Part shown: in pieces, positions 52,101 to 60,888 of the stretch
Numbering within the stretch: the stretch's first letter is position 1
Layout of the letters: each line of letters starts with the position of its first letter
NCBI RefSeq assembly: GCF_022808915.1
Contig: NZ_JAKZFS010000002.1
Coordinates: 744,001 to 808,000 of the forward strand
Source of the DNA: Fundidesulfovibrio terrae
GTDB taxonomy: Bacteria > Desulfobacterota > Desulfovibrionia > Desulfovibrionales > Desulfovibrionaceae
Reading direction: 5' to 3'
Length of the DNA: 64,000 nt
The notes under the pieces: generated by a model
What the model was told of the DNA's origin: nothing
Databases searched by the model: none
What the model saw: only the letters and a program-made list of their open reading frames with translations
Position numbers and translations under genes: made by a program

Positions 52101-52460
52101 GAACACCTGGAGCGTGACGGCCTTGTCGCCCTTGGGCGAGGCGATGAAGCCGAAGGCGTCCGACTCCATCTCCACCACCAGCACGTTGTCGGCCACGGCC
52201 AGTCCTGAGACGTGGCGGCCCCTCACGCCCGAGCCGGACATGCCCTTGAGCTTGGTCCCCGCCGGGAAAAGCACTTCCACCCGCTTGGCCCCGGTGCGCA
52301 GGACCACGGGTTTGGGGGCGTTCTTGGGAAAAGTGACAGTCAAAACATCGGCGGAGGAATCCGTGGACAAAGAGTAGGTCTGAGCCCTGGCCTCGGCCAG
52401 AAACCCAAACAGGATGCACAGACAGAGGAGCCAAGCGGTCTTGGCCGGTGGGCGCGCCAT
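49191..52460 (-). CDS. Large exported Pro/Gln/Ala-rich TPR protein
   Basis: A 1089-aa protein. The start MARPPAKTAWLLCLC gives a signal peptide cut after EARA; a GTG start 13 codons earlier (MQPSTFL) is possible. Residues about 30-125 form a beta-rich AMIN-like domain (LSTDSSADVLTVTFPKN, KRVEVLFPAGTKLKGM). About 130-420 is a Pro/Gln/Ala-rich linker with recurring short motifs (VTGKINFPGQ, VTGKIAFPGA, VRGSINLQQ, ATGQIAQPQ). The remainder is many TPR or TPR-like helices. The layout suggests a periplasm-spanning scaffold. It lies 49 bases downstream of the sigma-54 activator on the same strand. Confidence 0.82.
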   Translation of the reverse strand: MARPPAKTAWLLCLCILFGFLAEARAQTYSLSTDSSADVLTVTFPKNAPKPVVLRTGAKRVEVLFPAGTKLKGMSGSGVRGRHVSGLAVADNVLVVEMESDAFGFIASPKGDKAVTLQVFYDPAGSRWKPPTQEGSKPPETPQKDASAQPPATGDAGKQAQPPAQEALPQSESPQQGPPQQGPVVTGKINFPGQTPEERPQAAAARPQTPVAQPQLPAAPQAAPQQLSPVQPPKPQQQAASGQTPAAPPQAPQAEQASQPVQPAVPAPSPGQGVTGKIAFPGAQPQASATAPAQQAQQSQPIPQPAPTAKPETPGQAPEQPAAQAQGQAAPQPPKQPQGEVRGSINLQQPAPAPAPAPEAPAVAAAPQAQPPTATGQIAQPQAPEAAKGQADAAQPLKADEAAVTAITPKPEPPAAPPAPPKDEGKEKGESIEDSTYLVSGQQALARDDYDKALNVANSLLEKPELSKNLREDALYLKAEATFAVNKNKMPETFLETNDILQQALNFNTTSFKVPRALIKLGYINLRQGNLPEARAYFNLMRNKYPLDEEVPLIDVYWGDYYLDQAKIRDAKANHERAAQSFRDVLQKYPESRFARDAALGLSKALLELQQYNDASKIVEYVDKRWPRYYVENPTIRRVAADIAYKLGEYEKARDDYLWFYNLLPGDASNDLVLARLGDVSAKLGNLQAAREYYDMAIRLYPGREGALMAMMRLAEQGINDAPTLQEMFKAFADPKDIRPDKIYEIITNEYPKSALAPLALLKLSMWRLYKQEYPETLDLVKRFTTSYPGDALESQAVDVGAQAFGKMIGTLLEEMNYKRILELWRNYPFLAGRVDTLPDRERLGVALALYYQGAPKEALAMCEPYLDKPPTPDAQKALALILTIYRENQDWQAILETLRKAASWKLGDNPRRALEFAQAMALEHTGDKARSRLLWARLAADPQLDPAKRAYAVYYQARTALERRDYGQALVWAQDSRALFKEEAKDEGMARDALLLMIEANQAAGSYREALALCAEYAGEAPEKSAEWGANRLRMAKLNRMLGDLDTWRKILVELRDNQGDTLYGKLAASELAGKGIEDRAGRISGPP

Positions 52461-52509
52461 CACGGCGGCATGCGGAGCAAGAAACGTGCTAGGCTGCACG
52501 GACCGAGCC

Positions 52510-53529
<1,020 letters not shown>

Positions 53530-53744
53530 TACGCCTCCGCTCGATGCACGACCATGGGACGAAAGTGTCAACGAAATGACGCAAAGTCAAGTGGGGATGC
53601 TGAAAAAGGCGGTCTGCCGGGGCGCGGAGGCGGAAATTGTTGGAAAACCGACGCCGGCGTTCGCGCGGCAAGCCGACCGGGGAGGCCCGCACGGCTGGGG
53701 CCTTTCGTGAAGGGAACAGGCGGGCCGAAGCGGCCCGAAGCAGC

Positions 53745-54140
53745 CTACGCGTACAGGCTGAGGATGGCCCCCGTGACCTGCTCCACGTGGTGCACGTTCC
53801 TGGCGTTGCTTGCGAACTGGCGGTCGTAGGCGGCGTAGCCGGACATCTCGGCTGCGATGATGGGATCGTCGCCGGTCTTGGCGTAGTTCCAGGCCCGGTC
53901 GTACACCTTATGGTCGAAACCGATGGAGGGGTCCGCCTCGGGCAGGGTCTGGGAGACGGCGTGGGAGTGCTCGGTCACGGCCTGCACCCTGAAGGGCCCG
54001 GCCTCGGCCGCGCTCCCGGCGGGTTGTGCGGTGCCGTCAACCACGCGCAACTCCATGGGCGCGTTGTTCAGCGTCGTGCCGTAGGCCCCAAGGGACTGCA
54101 TGTTCAGGTCCACGCGGTCGAGCGTGCCGATGAGCATCAT
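53745..54140 (-). CDS. Conserved-looking hypothetical protein
   Basis: A 131-aa protein with no signal peptide. AAGGAAGGAG lies nine bases before the chosen ATG (MMLIGTLDRVDLN); a start three codons earlier would have no spacing. Segments LDRVDLNMQSLGAYGTTLNN and NARNVHHVEQVTGAILSLYA at either end look amphipathic, somewhat like rod or hook-type filament termini, but this is only an impression. Its function is not recognised. Confidence 0.65.
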   Translation of the reverse strand: MMLIGTLDRVDLNMQSLGAYGTTLNNAPMELRVVDGTAQPAGSAAEAGPFRVQAVTEHSHAVSQTLPEADPSIGFDHKVYDRAWNYAKTGDDPIIAAEMSGYAAYDRQFASNARNVHHVEQVTGAILSLYA

Positions 54141-54214
54141 GGCGGCCATCTCCTTCCTTCAACAGTGCGCACTTAAGGCCCTGCTGTCAACGCCGCGGCC
54201 CCTCCGGCGACGGG

Positions 54215-54988
54215 TCAGTCCCAGAGAAAGGCCCCCATGGAGAGCACGCCGTACATCATGTCGTCGTGCACGATCCGTCCGCGGCGTTCGCCCGCGCCCA
54301 TGGCCACGAGCAGAGGCAGGAAATGCTCGGACGTGGGATGGTTGCGCGCCCCGGCCGGCCCTTTCTCCGGGTAGGCCGTCAGGTCGGCCTCGCGTCCGGA
54401 CTCCACCATGTCCACGGCCCAGCGGGCGAAGTCCACGGCGTAGGGCACGGGTGGCGTGCCAGGCGTGCGCAGGTCCCGCAGGTTGTGGGTCAGGCTGCCG
54501 CTGCCCATGACCAGCACGCCCTCGTCGCGCAGGGGAGCCAGGGCCCGTCCCATGGCCAGATGGTGCTCCGGCCCCAGGCGGGGCTGCACCGAAAGCTGCG
54601 CCACGGGCACCTCCGCATCCGGGTACATGAGTTTGAGCGGCACCCAGGTGCCGTGGTCCAGGCCTCGCTCGGCGTCGATCCCGGCCCCGATCCCGGCCTC
54701 GGCCAGGAGTTCCCGCGCGCGTCCGGCCAGCGCGGCGTCGCCGGGAGCCTCGTAGCGCATGCGGTACAACTCGTCGGGGAAGCCCCAGAAGTCATGAATG
54801 GTTTCGGGATGCGCCGTGGCCGAAAGCACGGGCGCGGGCGCGGTCCAGTGGGCGGTGGCGCAGACCACTCCCCGGGGTCTGCCCAGGCGTGATCCCAGCG
54901 ATTTCAGGAAATCATGGGTGGGGCACGGGTCGATCACCAGCGTGGGCGCGCCGTGGGACACGAACAGGGAGGGAAAGGGCGTGGGCAT
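54215..54988 (-). CDS. DODA-type extradiol aromatic ring-opening dioxygenase family protein
   Basis: A 257-aa class III (LigB-like) protein. AGGAGG precedes MPTPFPSLFVSHGAPTLV. Metal and active-site His are seen in SHGAP, ATAHW, HDFWGFP, GLDHGTWVPL and SGSLTHNLR; PTSEHFLPLLVAMGA completes the family pattern. Homologues include YgiD of E. coli, a DOPA 4,5-dioxygenase. In an anaerobe the oxygen-dependent reaction is puzzling, so the natural substrate may differ. Confidence 0.9.
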   Translation of the reverse strand: MPTPFPSLFVSHGAPTLVIDPCPTHDFLKSLGSRLGRPRGVVCATAHWTAPAPVLSATAHPETIHDFWGFPDELYRMRYEAPGDAALAGRARELLAEAGIGAGIDAERGLDHGTWVPLKLMYPDAEVPVAQLSVQPRLGPEHHLAMGRALAPLRDEGVLVMGSGSLTHNLRDLRTPGTPPVPYAVDFARWAVDMVESGREADLTAYPEKGPAGARNHPTSEHFLPLLVAMGAGERRGRIVHDDMMYGVLSMGAFLWD

Positions 54989-55071
54989 GCGGGGCCTCCT
55001 GGCGGCGCGCGGGAGGCGCGCAGGGCCAGTATAGGCCATCTTGGCGCGCGGGCAAGTCCCCGAGCCTCCGG

Positions 55072-55623
55072 TCAGGGGTTGTAGATCTCGCCGCCGCCCT
55101 CTTTGTAGGCCGTGAGGACCGCCTGGCTCTTGGCGGCCAGCACCCCGCCCGTCACCTCGATGCCCGCATTCCTCAGGTAGGCCCATGTTTCGGGGAACAC
55201 GGGACCCTCGTCGAAGCCTATGGCCCGGGCGGCGTCGCAGGAAGCGCCGTACACGATGCGCCTGGCCCCGGACCAGAAGATTGCGCCCAGGCACATGGCG
55301 CAGGGTTCGCTGGAGGTGAAGATCTCGTGCCCGCCGTCCACGTTCAGGCTGTAGCCGCCCACGCGCCGCTGCGCCGCCGCGATGGCCGTGACCTCGGCAT
55401 GGAACAGGCTCAGTCCCGAGGGCACCACCAGGTTGCACCCGCCGGCCACCAGCCTGCCCGTGGCGCGGTTGCAAATCACCGCGCCGAAGGGGCCTCCTCC
55501 GCGCCTGACGTTCTCGGCGGCCAGGGCCACCGCGATCTCCATCTTGTCTTCGTCCGTGGCGAAAACCGCGCCGGGCGTGGTGATCTCGTCGATCCAGCCG
55601 GGCAGGGTGACGCAAATATCCAT
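55072..55623 (-). CDS. Nucleoside/guanine deaminase family protein
   Basis: A 183-aa zinc deaminase of the cytidine deaminase fold. AAGGAG lies six bases before the ATG. Zinc and catalytic motifs are HAEV (FHAEVTAIAAAQ) and PCAMC (SSEPCAMCLGAIFW), preceded by GGGPFGAVIC. The final AYKEGGGEIYNP resembles guanine deaminase (GuaD) rather than tRNA-adenosine deaminase TadA. GuaD makes xanthine from guanine; this substrate is likely but unproven. Confidence 0.87.
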   Translation of the reverse strand: MDICVTLPGWIDEITTPGAVFATDEDKMEIAVALAAENVRRGGGPFGAVICNRATGRLVAGGCNLVVPSGLSLFHAEVTAIAAAQRRVGGYSLNVDGGHEIFTSSEPCAMCLGAIFWSGARRIVYGASCDAARAIGFDEGPVFPETWAYLRNAGIEVTGGVLAAKSQAVLTAYKEGGGEIYNP

Positions 55624-55674
55624 GTTCGACTCCTTGATGTTGCCGGGGCGGGAGCTGTCGGGCTATCGTGGCCC

Positions 55675-56232
55675 ATGCACAGGCGCTCGGTCCTCTTCCT
55701 GCTGGCTTTCGTGGCCTGGATTTCCGCCGGATGCTCCCAGGAGCCGCCTCAACCCAGGGTGTATGAAAACGCCGAGGCGGGAGTGCGGTTCTACCCCTCG
55801 CGCGGCTGGGACGTGGCGGAAAAGACCGAGGAGGGGTGCCTGTTCGCGGTGGAGGCGACCAACGGGCCGGATCTGCGCTTCCTGATCTGCGTGAGCCCGC
55901 CGCGCCCCGAGATACTCTTCACCCAGAACACCTTCGTGTCCTGCGAGAACGTGAAACAATACATCGCCGAGGCCCTCAAGGGAATACGTCCCACCTGCTC
56001 GCGGGGCGGGGCGGGCGGGTCCTTCGGCTACGACACCCTGTACGCCCGGCGGCTGCAGGCGGGGAGCAGGGTGCGGGTGCAGTTCGTGAACCACCTCTTC
56101 ATTCCGCTCAGGGGGAGGCTGGTGCAGGTGATGGCATACGCCATCGGCGACGACGACAAGGCCGCCCACGAGCTTTTCGACGCCAACCGCAACGCGTTCT
56201 TCAACATGATGGGAAGCGTGAGGCTGCGCTAG
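55675..56232 (+). CDS. Hypothetical lipoprotein
   Basis: A 185-aa protein with a signal peptide [20 protein letters not shown], lipobox SAGC, then a compact domain ([60 protein letters not shown]). It resembles PsbP-like small periplasmic domains, with several Cys that may form disulfides. It converges with folE2 and overlaps its end by four bases. The ribosome site is weak. Confidence 0.7.
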   Translation: MHRRSVLFLLAFVAWISAGCSQEPPQPRVYENAEAGVRFYPSRGWDVAEKTEEGCLFAVEATNGPDLRFLICVSPPRPEILFTQNTFVSCENVKQYIAEALKGIRPTCSRGGAGGSFGYDTLYARRLQAGSRVRVQFVNHLFIPLRGRLVQVMAYAIGDDDKAAHELFDANRNAFFNMMGSVRLR

Positions 56233-57002
56233 CTTTTCTCCCGCTCGATGCCGGCGAAGGCGCAGTGGTTGTGGATGGACTCGAAACTCTCGGCCTCCAC
56301 GGCGTACCAGGTTATGCGCGGATGGTCTTCCAACGCCTTGGCCGCGTTCCGCACCACGTCCTCCACGAAGCAGGGGTTGGCGAAGGCCGCCTCGGTGACG
56401 TGCTTTTCGTCCTCGCGCTTGAGAAGGGCGTACACCGGCGACGAGCCCGCCGCCTCGGCCATGTCGATGAGTTCCTCCAGCCAGACGAACCCCTTGGAGC
56501 GGCAGCGCGCCCGGATCACCGTGCGCTGGCTGTGCGCCCCCTGGGCGCTGATGGCCAGCGAGCACGGGCACACGGTCATTACCGGCACCTCCACCCCCAT
56601 GGTCATGCGGAAGCCCTCGCCGGTGAGGTCGCCCTGCACGGTGCAGGCGTAGTCCATGGTGGAGACGGCGCCGCTCGCGGGCGAAGGGCGGCGCAGGAAA
56701 TAGGGGAAGCGCACCGTGACATGGGCGTTCCGGGCGTCCAGGCGGTCGCGCACGCCCTCCACCAGGTGCTTGAACTCGCGAAAGTCCAGCTCGCCGTTCC
56801 AGCTCTCCAACGCCTCGACGAAGCGCGACATGTGGGTGCCCTTGAACTGGGCGGGCAGGTCCACGGCCAGGTCCACCTCGGCCACGGTGCTTTGGCGACC
56901 GTGTTCGCGGTCCTTCACGGTGAGCGGCAGGCGAAGCGACTTGATGCCCACGCGGTTGATGGCGATGGACACGTCGGAGGGGGAGGCTTGAACGTCTTTC
57001 AT
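56229..57002 (-). CDS. folE2: GTP cyclohydrolase I, FolE2 type
   Basis: A 257-aa type IB GTP cyclohydrolase forming 7,8-dihydroneopterin triphosphate for folate or queuosine. Motifs are [48 protein letters not shown] with the active-site Cys, and GAHSQRTVI. FolE2 works with several metals besides zinc and often replaces FolE under zinc limitation. It is followed on the same strand upstream by a membrane ferredoxin and nikR. Confidence 0.94.
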   Translation of the reverse strand: MKDVQASPSDVSIAINRVGIKSLRLPLTVKDREHGRQSTVAEVDLAVDLPAQFKGTHMSRFVEALESWNGELDFREFKHLVEGVRDRLDARNAHVTVRFPYFLRRPSPASGAVSTMDYACTVQGDLTGEGFRMTMGVEVPVMTVCPCSLAISAQGAHSQRTVIRARCRSKGFVWLEELIDMAEAAGSSPVYALLKREDEKHVTEAAFANPCFVEDVVRNAAKALEDHPRITWYAVEAESFESIHNHCAFAGIEREKS

Positions 57003-57065
57003 GTGTGTTCTCTCGTCCGGCGGGGCCGGAGCGGGCGGCGGCGCGCCGGTTCGACGCGGCGCCGC

Positions 57066-57830
57066 TCAGGATTTCTTGTTCGCCTTGCCGAAGCCCAGCG
57101 CAAGGGCTTTTTGGGGGCAGGCGTCGGCGCATTCGCCGCACAGGATGCACTCGGGATGGTCCGTGCGGCCGGAGGCGGCCATATCCTGCACGGCAAGACT
57201 CATCAAGCACTGTTTGGAGCAGGCGCCGCAGCCGCCGCACCGCTCAGGGACGGCCGTGAGGCGAAGCCGCCGCACCCCCAGGGCGTCACCGGCCCTTGTC
57301 CCCAGGATCAGAAACGGGGCCATCCAGCAGGCCGCGTGGCAGAAGCCGCGTTTGCCCAGCGCCAGGGCCAGCCAGACGATGAGGGCCAGCACGGTGAAGT
57401 AGGGGATGAACAGCATGGGCTGGGAGACGGAAATCCCCGTGGGCATCATGAAGAGCGGCGCAAAGCGCAGGGAGGCTCCGGCCAGGGCGTAGCAGGTCAG
57501 GATGGCCGTCATCCAGGGGATGAAGATCACCCACTTGATCTTGCCGGGCACCGGGCCGGTGATCCGCGTCGGGCTCACGCTCATGAGCGGTTCCTGGAGC
57601 CCGGAGCCGGGGCAGGCGAAGGCGCAGAAGCCGCGCCCGAAGACCATCCCCGAGAGAAAGAGCAGCCCGAAGGTGACGGCGCTTGCCGTGACAACCCCCT
57701 TGATCGCCCCCTGGAGGATGAGCACGGGCGAGAAATAGTTGAGCGTCACCGGAAAGAGGAGGAACGACGCGAATACGAGGGCGCGCCGCCACTTCTGGCG
57801 GCGGGTCATGGTGATGCGCAGGGAGGGCAT
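57066..57830 (-). CDS. Membrane-bound 4Fe-4S ferredoxin (NapH/NosR-like)
   Basis: A 254-aa protein with about four membrane segments. Two membrane-side Cys motifs, GRGFCAFACPGSG and KRGFCHAACWMAP, are the CxxxCP-type pair of NapH/NosR/YccM proteins. The C-terminal soluble part has two clusters: CGGCGACSKQCLM and CILCGECADACPQKA. It should pass electrons between quinol and a periplasmic or cytoplasmic partner. The start at 57830 follows the nikR stop by four bases, so they are co-transcribed; a second ATG at 57809 is possible. Confidence 0.9.
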   Translation of the reverse strand: MPSLRITMTRRQKWRRALVFASFLLFPVTLNYFSPVLILQGAIKGVVTASAVTFGLLFLSGMVFGRGFCAFACPGSGLQEPLMSVSPTRITGPVPGKIKWVIFIPWMTAILTCYALAGASLRFAPLFMMPTGISVSQPMLFIPYFTVLALIVWLALALGKRGFCHAACWMAPFLILGTRAGDALGVRRLRLTAVPERCGGCGACSKQCLMSLAVQDMAASGRTDHPECILCGECADACPQKALALGFGKANKKS

Positions 57831-57834
57831 GGCC

Positions 57835-58254
57835 CTAGACGAGCCCCTGTCCTGTGGTGGTCAGGGTCAGCTTGCCGTGCTTCACGCCCTTGGTGGAAAT
57901 GAGCCTGTCCGAGAGGCGCTTGATGGCCTCGCCGGGGCCTTTCAATATGAGCACTTCCAGGCAGTTGTGGTGGTCCAGGTGCACGTGCACGGAGGTCAAT
58001 ATCACGTCGTGCTCGTCGTGCTGGATCTCCACCAGCCGCTGGGACAGGTCGGAGAAGTGGTGGTCGTAGACCAGGGTGAGCACCCCCGCGATCTCGGCGT
58101 CGCCCAGCTGCTGCTCCTTCTCCACCAGCACTCCCCGGATGAGGTCGCGGATGGCCTCGGAGCGGTTGGGGTAGCTGCGCTCCTCGCAGAGGGCGTCGAA
58201 CTTGTCCAGCAGGTCCGAATTGAGCGACACGCCGAAGCGGATGGTCTTGCCCAT
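57835..58254 (-). CDS. nikR: Nickel-responsive regulator NikR
   Basis: A 139-aa ribbon-helix-helix repressor. The N-terminal RHH is [20 protein letters not shown] and [12 protein letters not shown]; the C-terminal ACT-like domain holds the square-planar nickel ligands, His79, His90, His92 and Cys98 ([14 protein letters not shown]), with the same spacing as E. coli H76, H87, H89, C95. Nickel is needed for hydrogenases. No nik transporter is adjacent; the neighbouring membrane ferredoxin is four bases downstream. Confidence 0.95.
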   Translation of the reverse strand: MGKTIRFGVSLNSDLLDKFDALCEERSYPNRSEAIRDLIRGVLVEKEQQLGDAEIAGVLTLVYDHHFSDLSQRLVEIQHDEHDVILTSVHVHLDHHNCLEVLILKGPGEAIKRLSDRLISTKGVKHGKLTLTTTGQGLV

Positions 58255-58291
58255 GGGGTCTTTTCCTTTGCCGCCGGTGGGCGGCGGGGGC

Positions 58292-59011
58292 TTACTCCGG
58301 GATGGTCATCTCCCAGAGGTTCACCGTGACGTGGTAGCCCTCCACGGGCACGGGCTCGGTGAAGAGCTTGCGGACGCTGAAGCCGTCCCCGGCCAGGCGC
58401 TCCCACACCGGGCGGGACACGCTACGCTGGGGCTCGGCCAGCCATATCCTGCCGCCCGGGGCCAGGTACTCCTTAAACAATTTCGTGAGCGGATGGTAGA
58501 ACCGTGTTTCGTACACGATGTCCCCGCCCCACATGAAGTCGAAGGAGCCCGGCTTGAAGGCCGGGGCGCACCAGTCCATCTGGGTCCACAGAGGCTGGGC
58601 CACGCCGTTTAAGTCCGCGTTCTCGCGGGAGAAGAACACGGCGGGCCACTGGTGGTCCATGCCCACCACTTTCGCGTCGAGCCAGCTGCCCACGATGCCC
58701 GTGAGGCCCAGTCCGCAGCCCACGTCCAGGCAGCGCCGCCCGGCGATGGCCCCGCGGTTGCGCTCAAGCCACCGGCACAGAAGAAGGCTCGCGGGCCAGA
58801 GCTCAGCCCAGTAGGGCATGCGCTCGTCCTCGCCGAACTCCTCGCGGCTGATGTTTTCCCAGATGCTTTCCAGGTCTTCCGTGCGGTTCAAAAGCCAGGT
58901 GCGGCCGTTCTCGCTCACGCGAAGCTGCTGGCGCGGGCCTTTGGTATAGTCGGGGATGGTCATTTTTGTCGTGGCCGCCGTATGGTCGTCGGCGGGGGCC
59001 AGGGTGCGCAT
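58292..59011 (-). CDS. Class I SAM-dependent methyltransferase
   Basis: A 239-aa enzyme. GGAGG nine bases upstream supports [10 protein letters not shown]; the internal MTIPDYT has no ribosome site. Motif I is [16 protein letters not shown], followed by [33 protein letters not shown] and a C-terminal [30 protein letters not shown] resembles the METTL21/NNMT-like protein lysine methyltransferases. The substrate is unknown. It lies 37 bases upstream of nikR on the same strand and may be the first gene of that run. Confidence 0.85.
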   Translation of the reverse strand: MRTLAPADDHTAATTKMTIPDYTKGPRQQLRVSENGRTWLLNRTEDLESIWENISREEFGEDERMPYWAELWPASLLLCRWLERNRGAIAGRRCLDVGCGLGLTGIVGSWLDAKVVGMDHQWPAVFFSRENADLNGVAQPLWTQMDWCAPAFKPGSFDFMWGGDIVYETRFYHPLTKLFKEYLAPGGRIWLAEPQRSVSRPVWERLAGDGFSVRKLFTEPVPVEGYHVTVNLWEMTIPE

Positions 59012-59165
59012 GGTGCAAGTCCTCCGGAGGCGAACCTGATACCCGCAAGCGGCCCCGCGCGCAAGAGCGCGGATGCAAGGAAAGCCTTGCCCCGCGCGGC
59101 TCCTGGGGGTAAAGTCCCCGCGTTTCGGAAAATACGCCCAGCTCAATACTTTCAAGGAGACATAC

Positions 59166-59543
59166 ATGTTCCCCACCGACCTCAAGTACACTCCTTCCCA
59201 CGAATGGGCCCGCATCGAGGGCGACACCGCCACCGTGGGCATCACCAGCTTCGCCCAGGAGCAGTTGGGCGACATCACCTTCGTGGACCTGCCCGCCGTG
59301 GGCTCCCAGGTGACCCAGGGCAGCGAGTTCGGCTCCATCGAGTCCGTGAAGGCAGCCAGCGAGCTCTACAGCCCCGTCACCGGCGAGGTGGTCGAGGTCA
59401 ACGCCGCGCTTGAGGCCAATCCCGAGCTGGTCAACCAGGAACCCTTCGAGGGCGGCTGGATGATCAAGGTGAAGCTCTCGGCCGAGTCCCAGGGCCTGCT
59501 GGACGCGAGCGCCTACGAACAAACCGCCGTGTCCTGCCACTAG
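59166..59543 (+). CDS. gcvH: Glycine cleavage system H protein
   Basis: A 125-aa lipoyl carrier. AAGGAG lies upstream of [17 protein letters not shown]. The lipoylated Lys62 sits in [27 protein letters not shown] and [14 protein letters not shown] are standard. It heads the gcvH-gcvPA-gcvPB run. Confidence 0.96.
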   Translation: MFPTDLKYTPSHEWARIEGDTATVGITSFAQEQLGDITFVDLPAVGSQVTQGSEFGSIESVKAASELYSPVTGEVVEVNAALEANPELVNQEPFEGGWMIKVKLSAESQGLLDASAYEQTAVSCH

Positions 59544-59556
59544 GCGAGGAGAATCC

Positions 59557-60888
59557 ATGCCCTACGTTCCCCACACCACGGCGGACACGCGGGCCATGCT
59601 GGAGGCCGTCGGTGTCTCTTCCATGGAAGAGCTCTTCGCCGAGATCCCCCAGACCCTGCGTCCCAAGAGCTTCGACCTTCCGCCGGGGATGTCCGAGATG
59701 GACACCCGGGCCAAGATCGAGGATCTCTCCTCGCGCAACAACACCAGCCTCGTGAGCTTTCTCGGGGGCGGCTTCTACGATCACTACGTGCCCTCGGCCG
59801 TGGACGCGCTGATCAGCCGCGGCGAATTCTACACCGCCTACACGCCCTACCAGCCCGAGGCCAGCCAGGGCACGCTCCAGGCCATCTTCGAATACCAGAC
59901 AGCCGTGTCCCGGCTTCTGGACATGGACTGCTCCAATGCCTCGGTCTACGACGGCGGCACCGCCCTGTACGAGGCCATGATGATGGCCGTGCGCCAGACC
60001 AGGCGGGTGAAGGTGGTCATCTCCGAGACGGTGAGCCCCATCTACCGCATTCTGCTCGGCACTTACACGAAGAACCTGAATCTCGAGCTGGTCACGGTGC
60101 CGCACGCGAGCGGAGCCACGGACTTCGCGGCCATGGAAAAGGCCGTGGACGCCTCCACCGCCTGCGTGGTGGTGCAGAACCCCAGCTTCTTCGGCTGTGT
60201 GGAGGACGCTTCGGCCCTGTTCGCATCCGCCAAGGCCAAGGGCGCCGTCTGCATCGTCAGCGCCTACCCGGTGCTGGCCAGCGTCATCAAGACGCCAGGC
60301 AAGATGGGTGCGGACATCGCCGTGGCCGAGGGCCAGAGCCTCGGGCTGCCGCTCTCCTTCGGCGGGCCGTACCTTGGCATCATGACCTGCACCAAGGCCA
60401 TGGTGCGCCAGATGCCCGGCCGCATCGTGGGCCGCACCACCGACTCCCAGGGCCGCACCGGCTATGTGCTCACCCTGCAGGCCCGCGAGCAGCACATCCG
60501 CCGCCAGAAGGCCACCTCCAACATCTGCTCCAACCAGGCCCTGTGCGCCCTGCGCTGCCTGATCCACATGTGCCTCCTGGGCGACGAAGGGCTTCGCCGC
60601 ACGGCGCGCACCTGCATGGAGAACGCCCGCTATGCCGCCGGGAAGCTCTCGCGCATCAAGGGCGTCACCATGCTGACCCACGGCCCCGTGGGCAACGAGT
60701 TCGCCATCACCCTGCCGCGTCCGGCCCAGGACGTCTGCTTGGCCATGATCGGCCGGGGATTCGTGCCCGGATTCCCGCTGGGGCGCTACTACCCCGGGTT
60801 GGAAAACTCCCTTCTGGTCTGCTGCACCGAGAAGCACTCCCGCCGCGACATCGACATACTGGCCGCCTGGCTGGAGGACGAATTATGA
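59557..60888 (+). CDS. gcvPA: Glycine dehydrogenase (decarboxylating), subunit 1
   Basis: A 443-aa N-terminal half of split P protein. It has YVPHTTADTRAML, LPPGMSEMD, GGGFYDHYVPSAVD, YTPYQPEASQGTLQAIFEYQ, LDMDCSNASVYDGGTALYEA and LQAREQHIRRQKATSNICSN. Together with subunit 2 it forms the PLP enzyme that decarboxylates glycine onto the lipoyl arm of GcvH. It follows gcvH by 13 bases and overlaps gcvPB by ATGA. Confidence 0.96.
   Translation: MPYVPHTTADTRAMLEAVGVSSMEELFAEIPQTLRPKSFDLPPGMSEMDTRAKIEDLSSRNNTSLVSFLGGGFYDHYVPSAVDALISRGEFYTAYTPYQPEASQGTLQAIFEYQTAVSRLLDMDCSNASVYDGGTALYEAMMMAVRQTRRVKVVISETVSPIYRILLGTYTKNLNLELVTVPHASGATDFAAMEKAVDASTACVVVQNPSFFGCVEDASALFASAKAKGAVCIVSAYPVLASVIKTPGKMGADIAVAEGQSLGLPLSFGGPYLGIMTCTKAMVRQMPGRIVGRTTDSQGRTGYVLTLQAREQHIRRQKATSNICSNQALCALRCLIHMCLLGDEGLRRTARTCMENARYAAGKLSRIKGVTMLTHGPVGNEFAITLPRPAQDVCLAMIGRGFVPGFPLGRYYPGLENSLLVCCTEKHSRRDIDILAAWLEDEL

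Noticed and set aside
49098-52208. A 1036-codon open frame on the plus strand
   Set aside because: It lies antisense to the signal-peptide-bearing TPR protein, has no ribosome site or domain, and its Gly/Leu/Arg bias is the mirror of the Pro/Gln/Ala codons on the other strand.
59012-59165. A glycine riboswitch before gcvH
   Set aside because: The 154-base leader lacks the tandem aptamer core and a long enough conserved stem; only short GC hairpins are seen.
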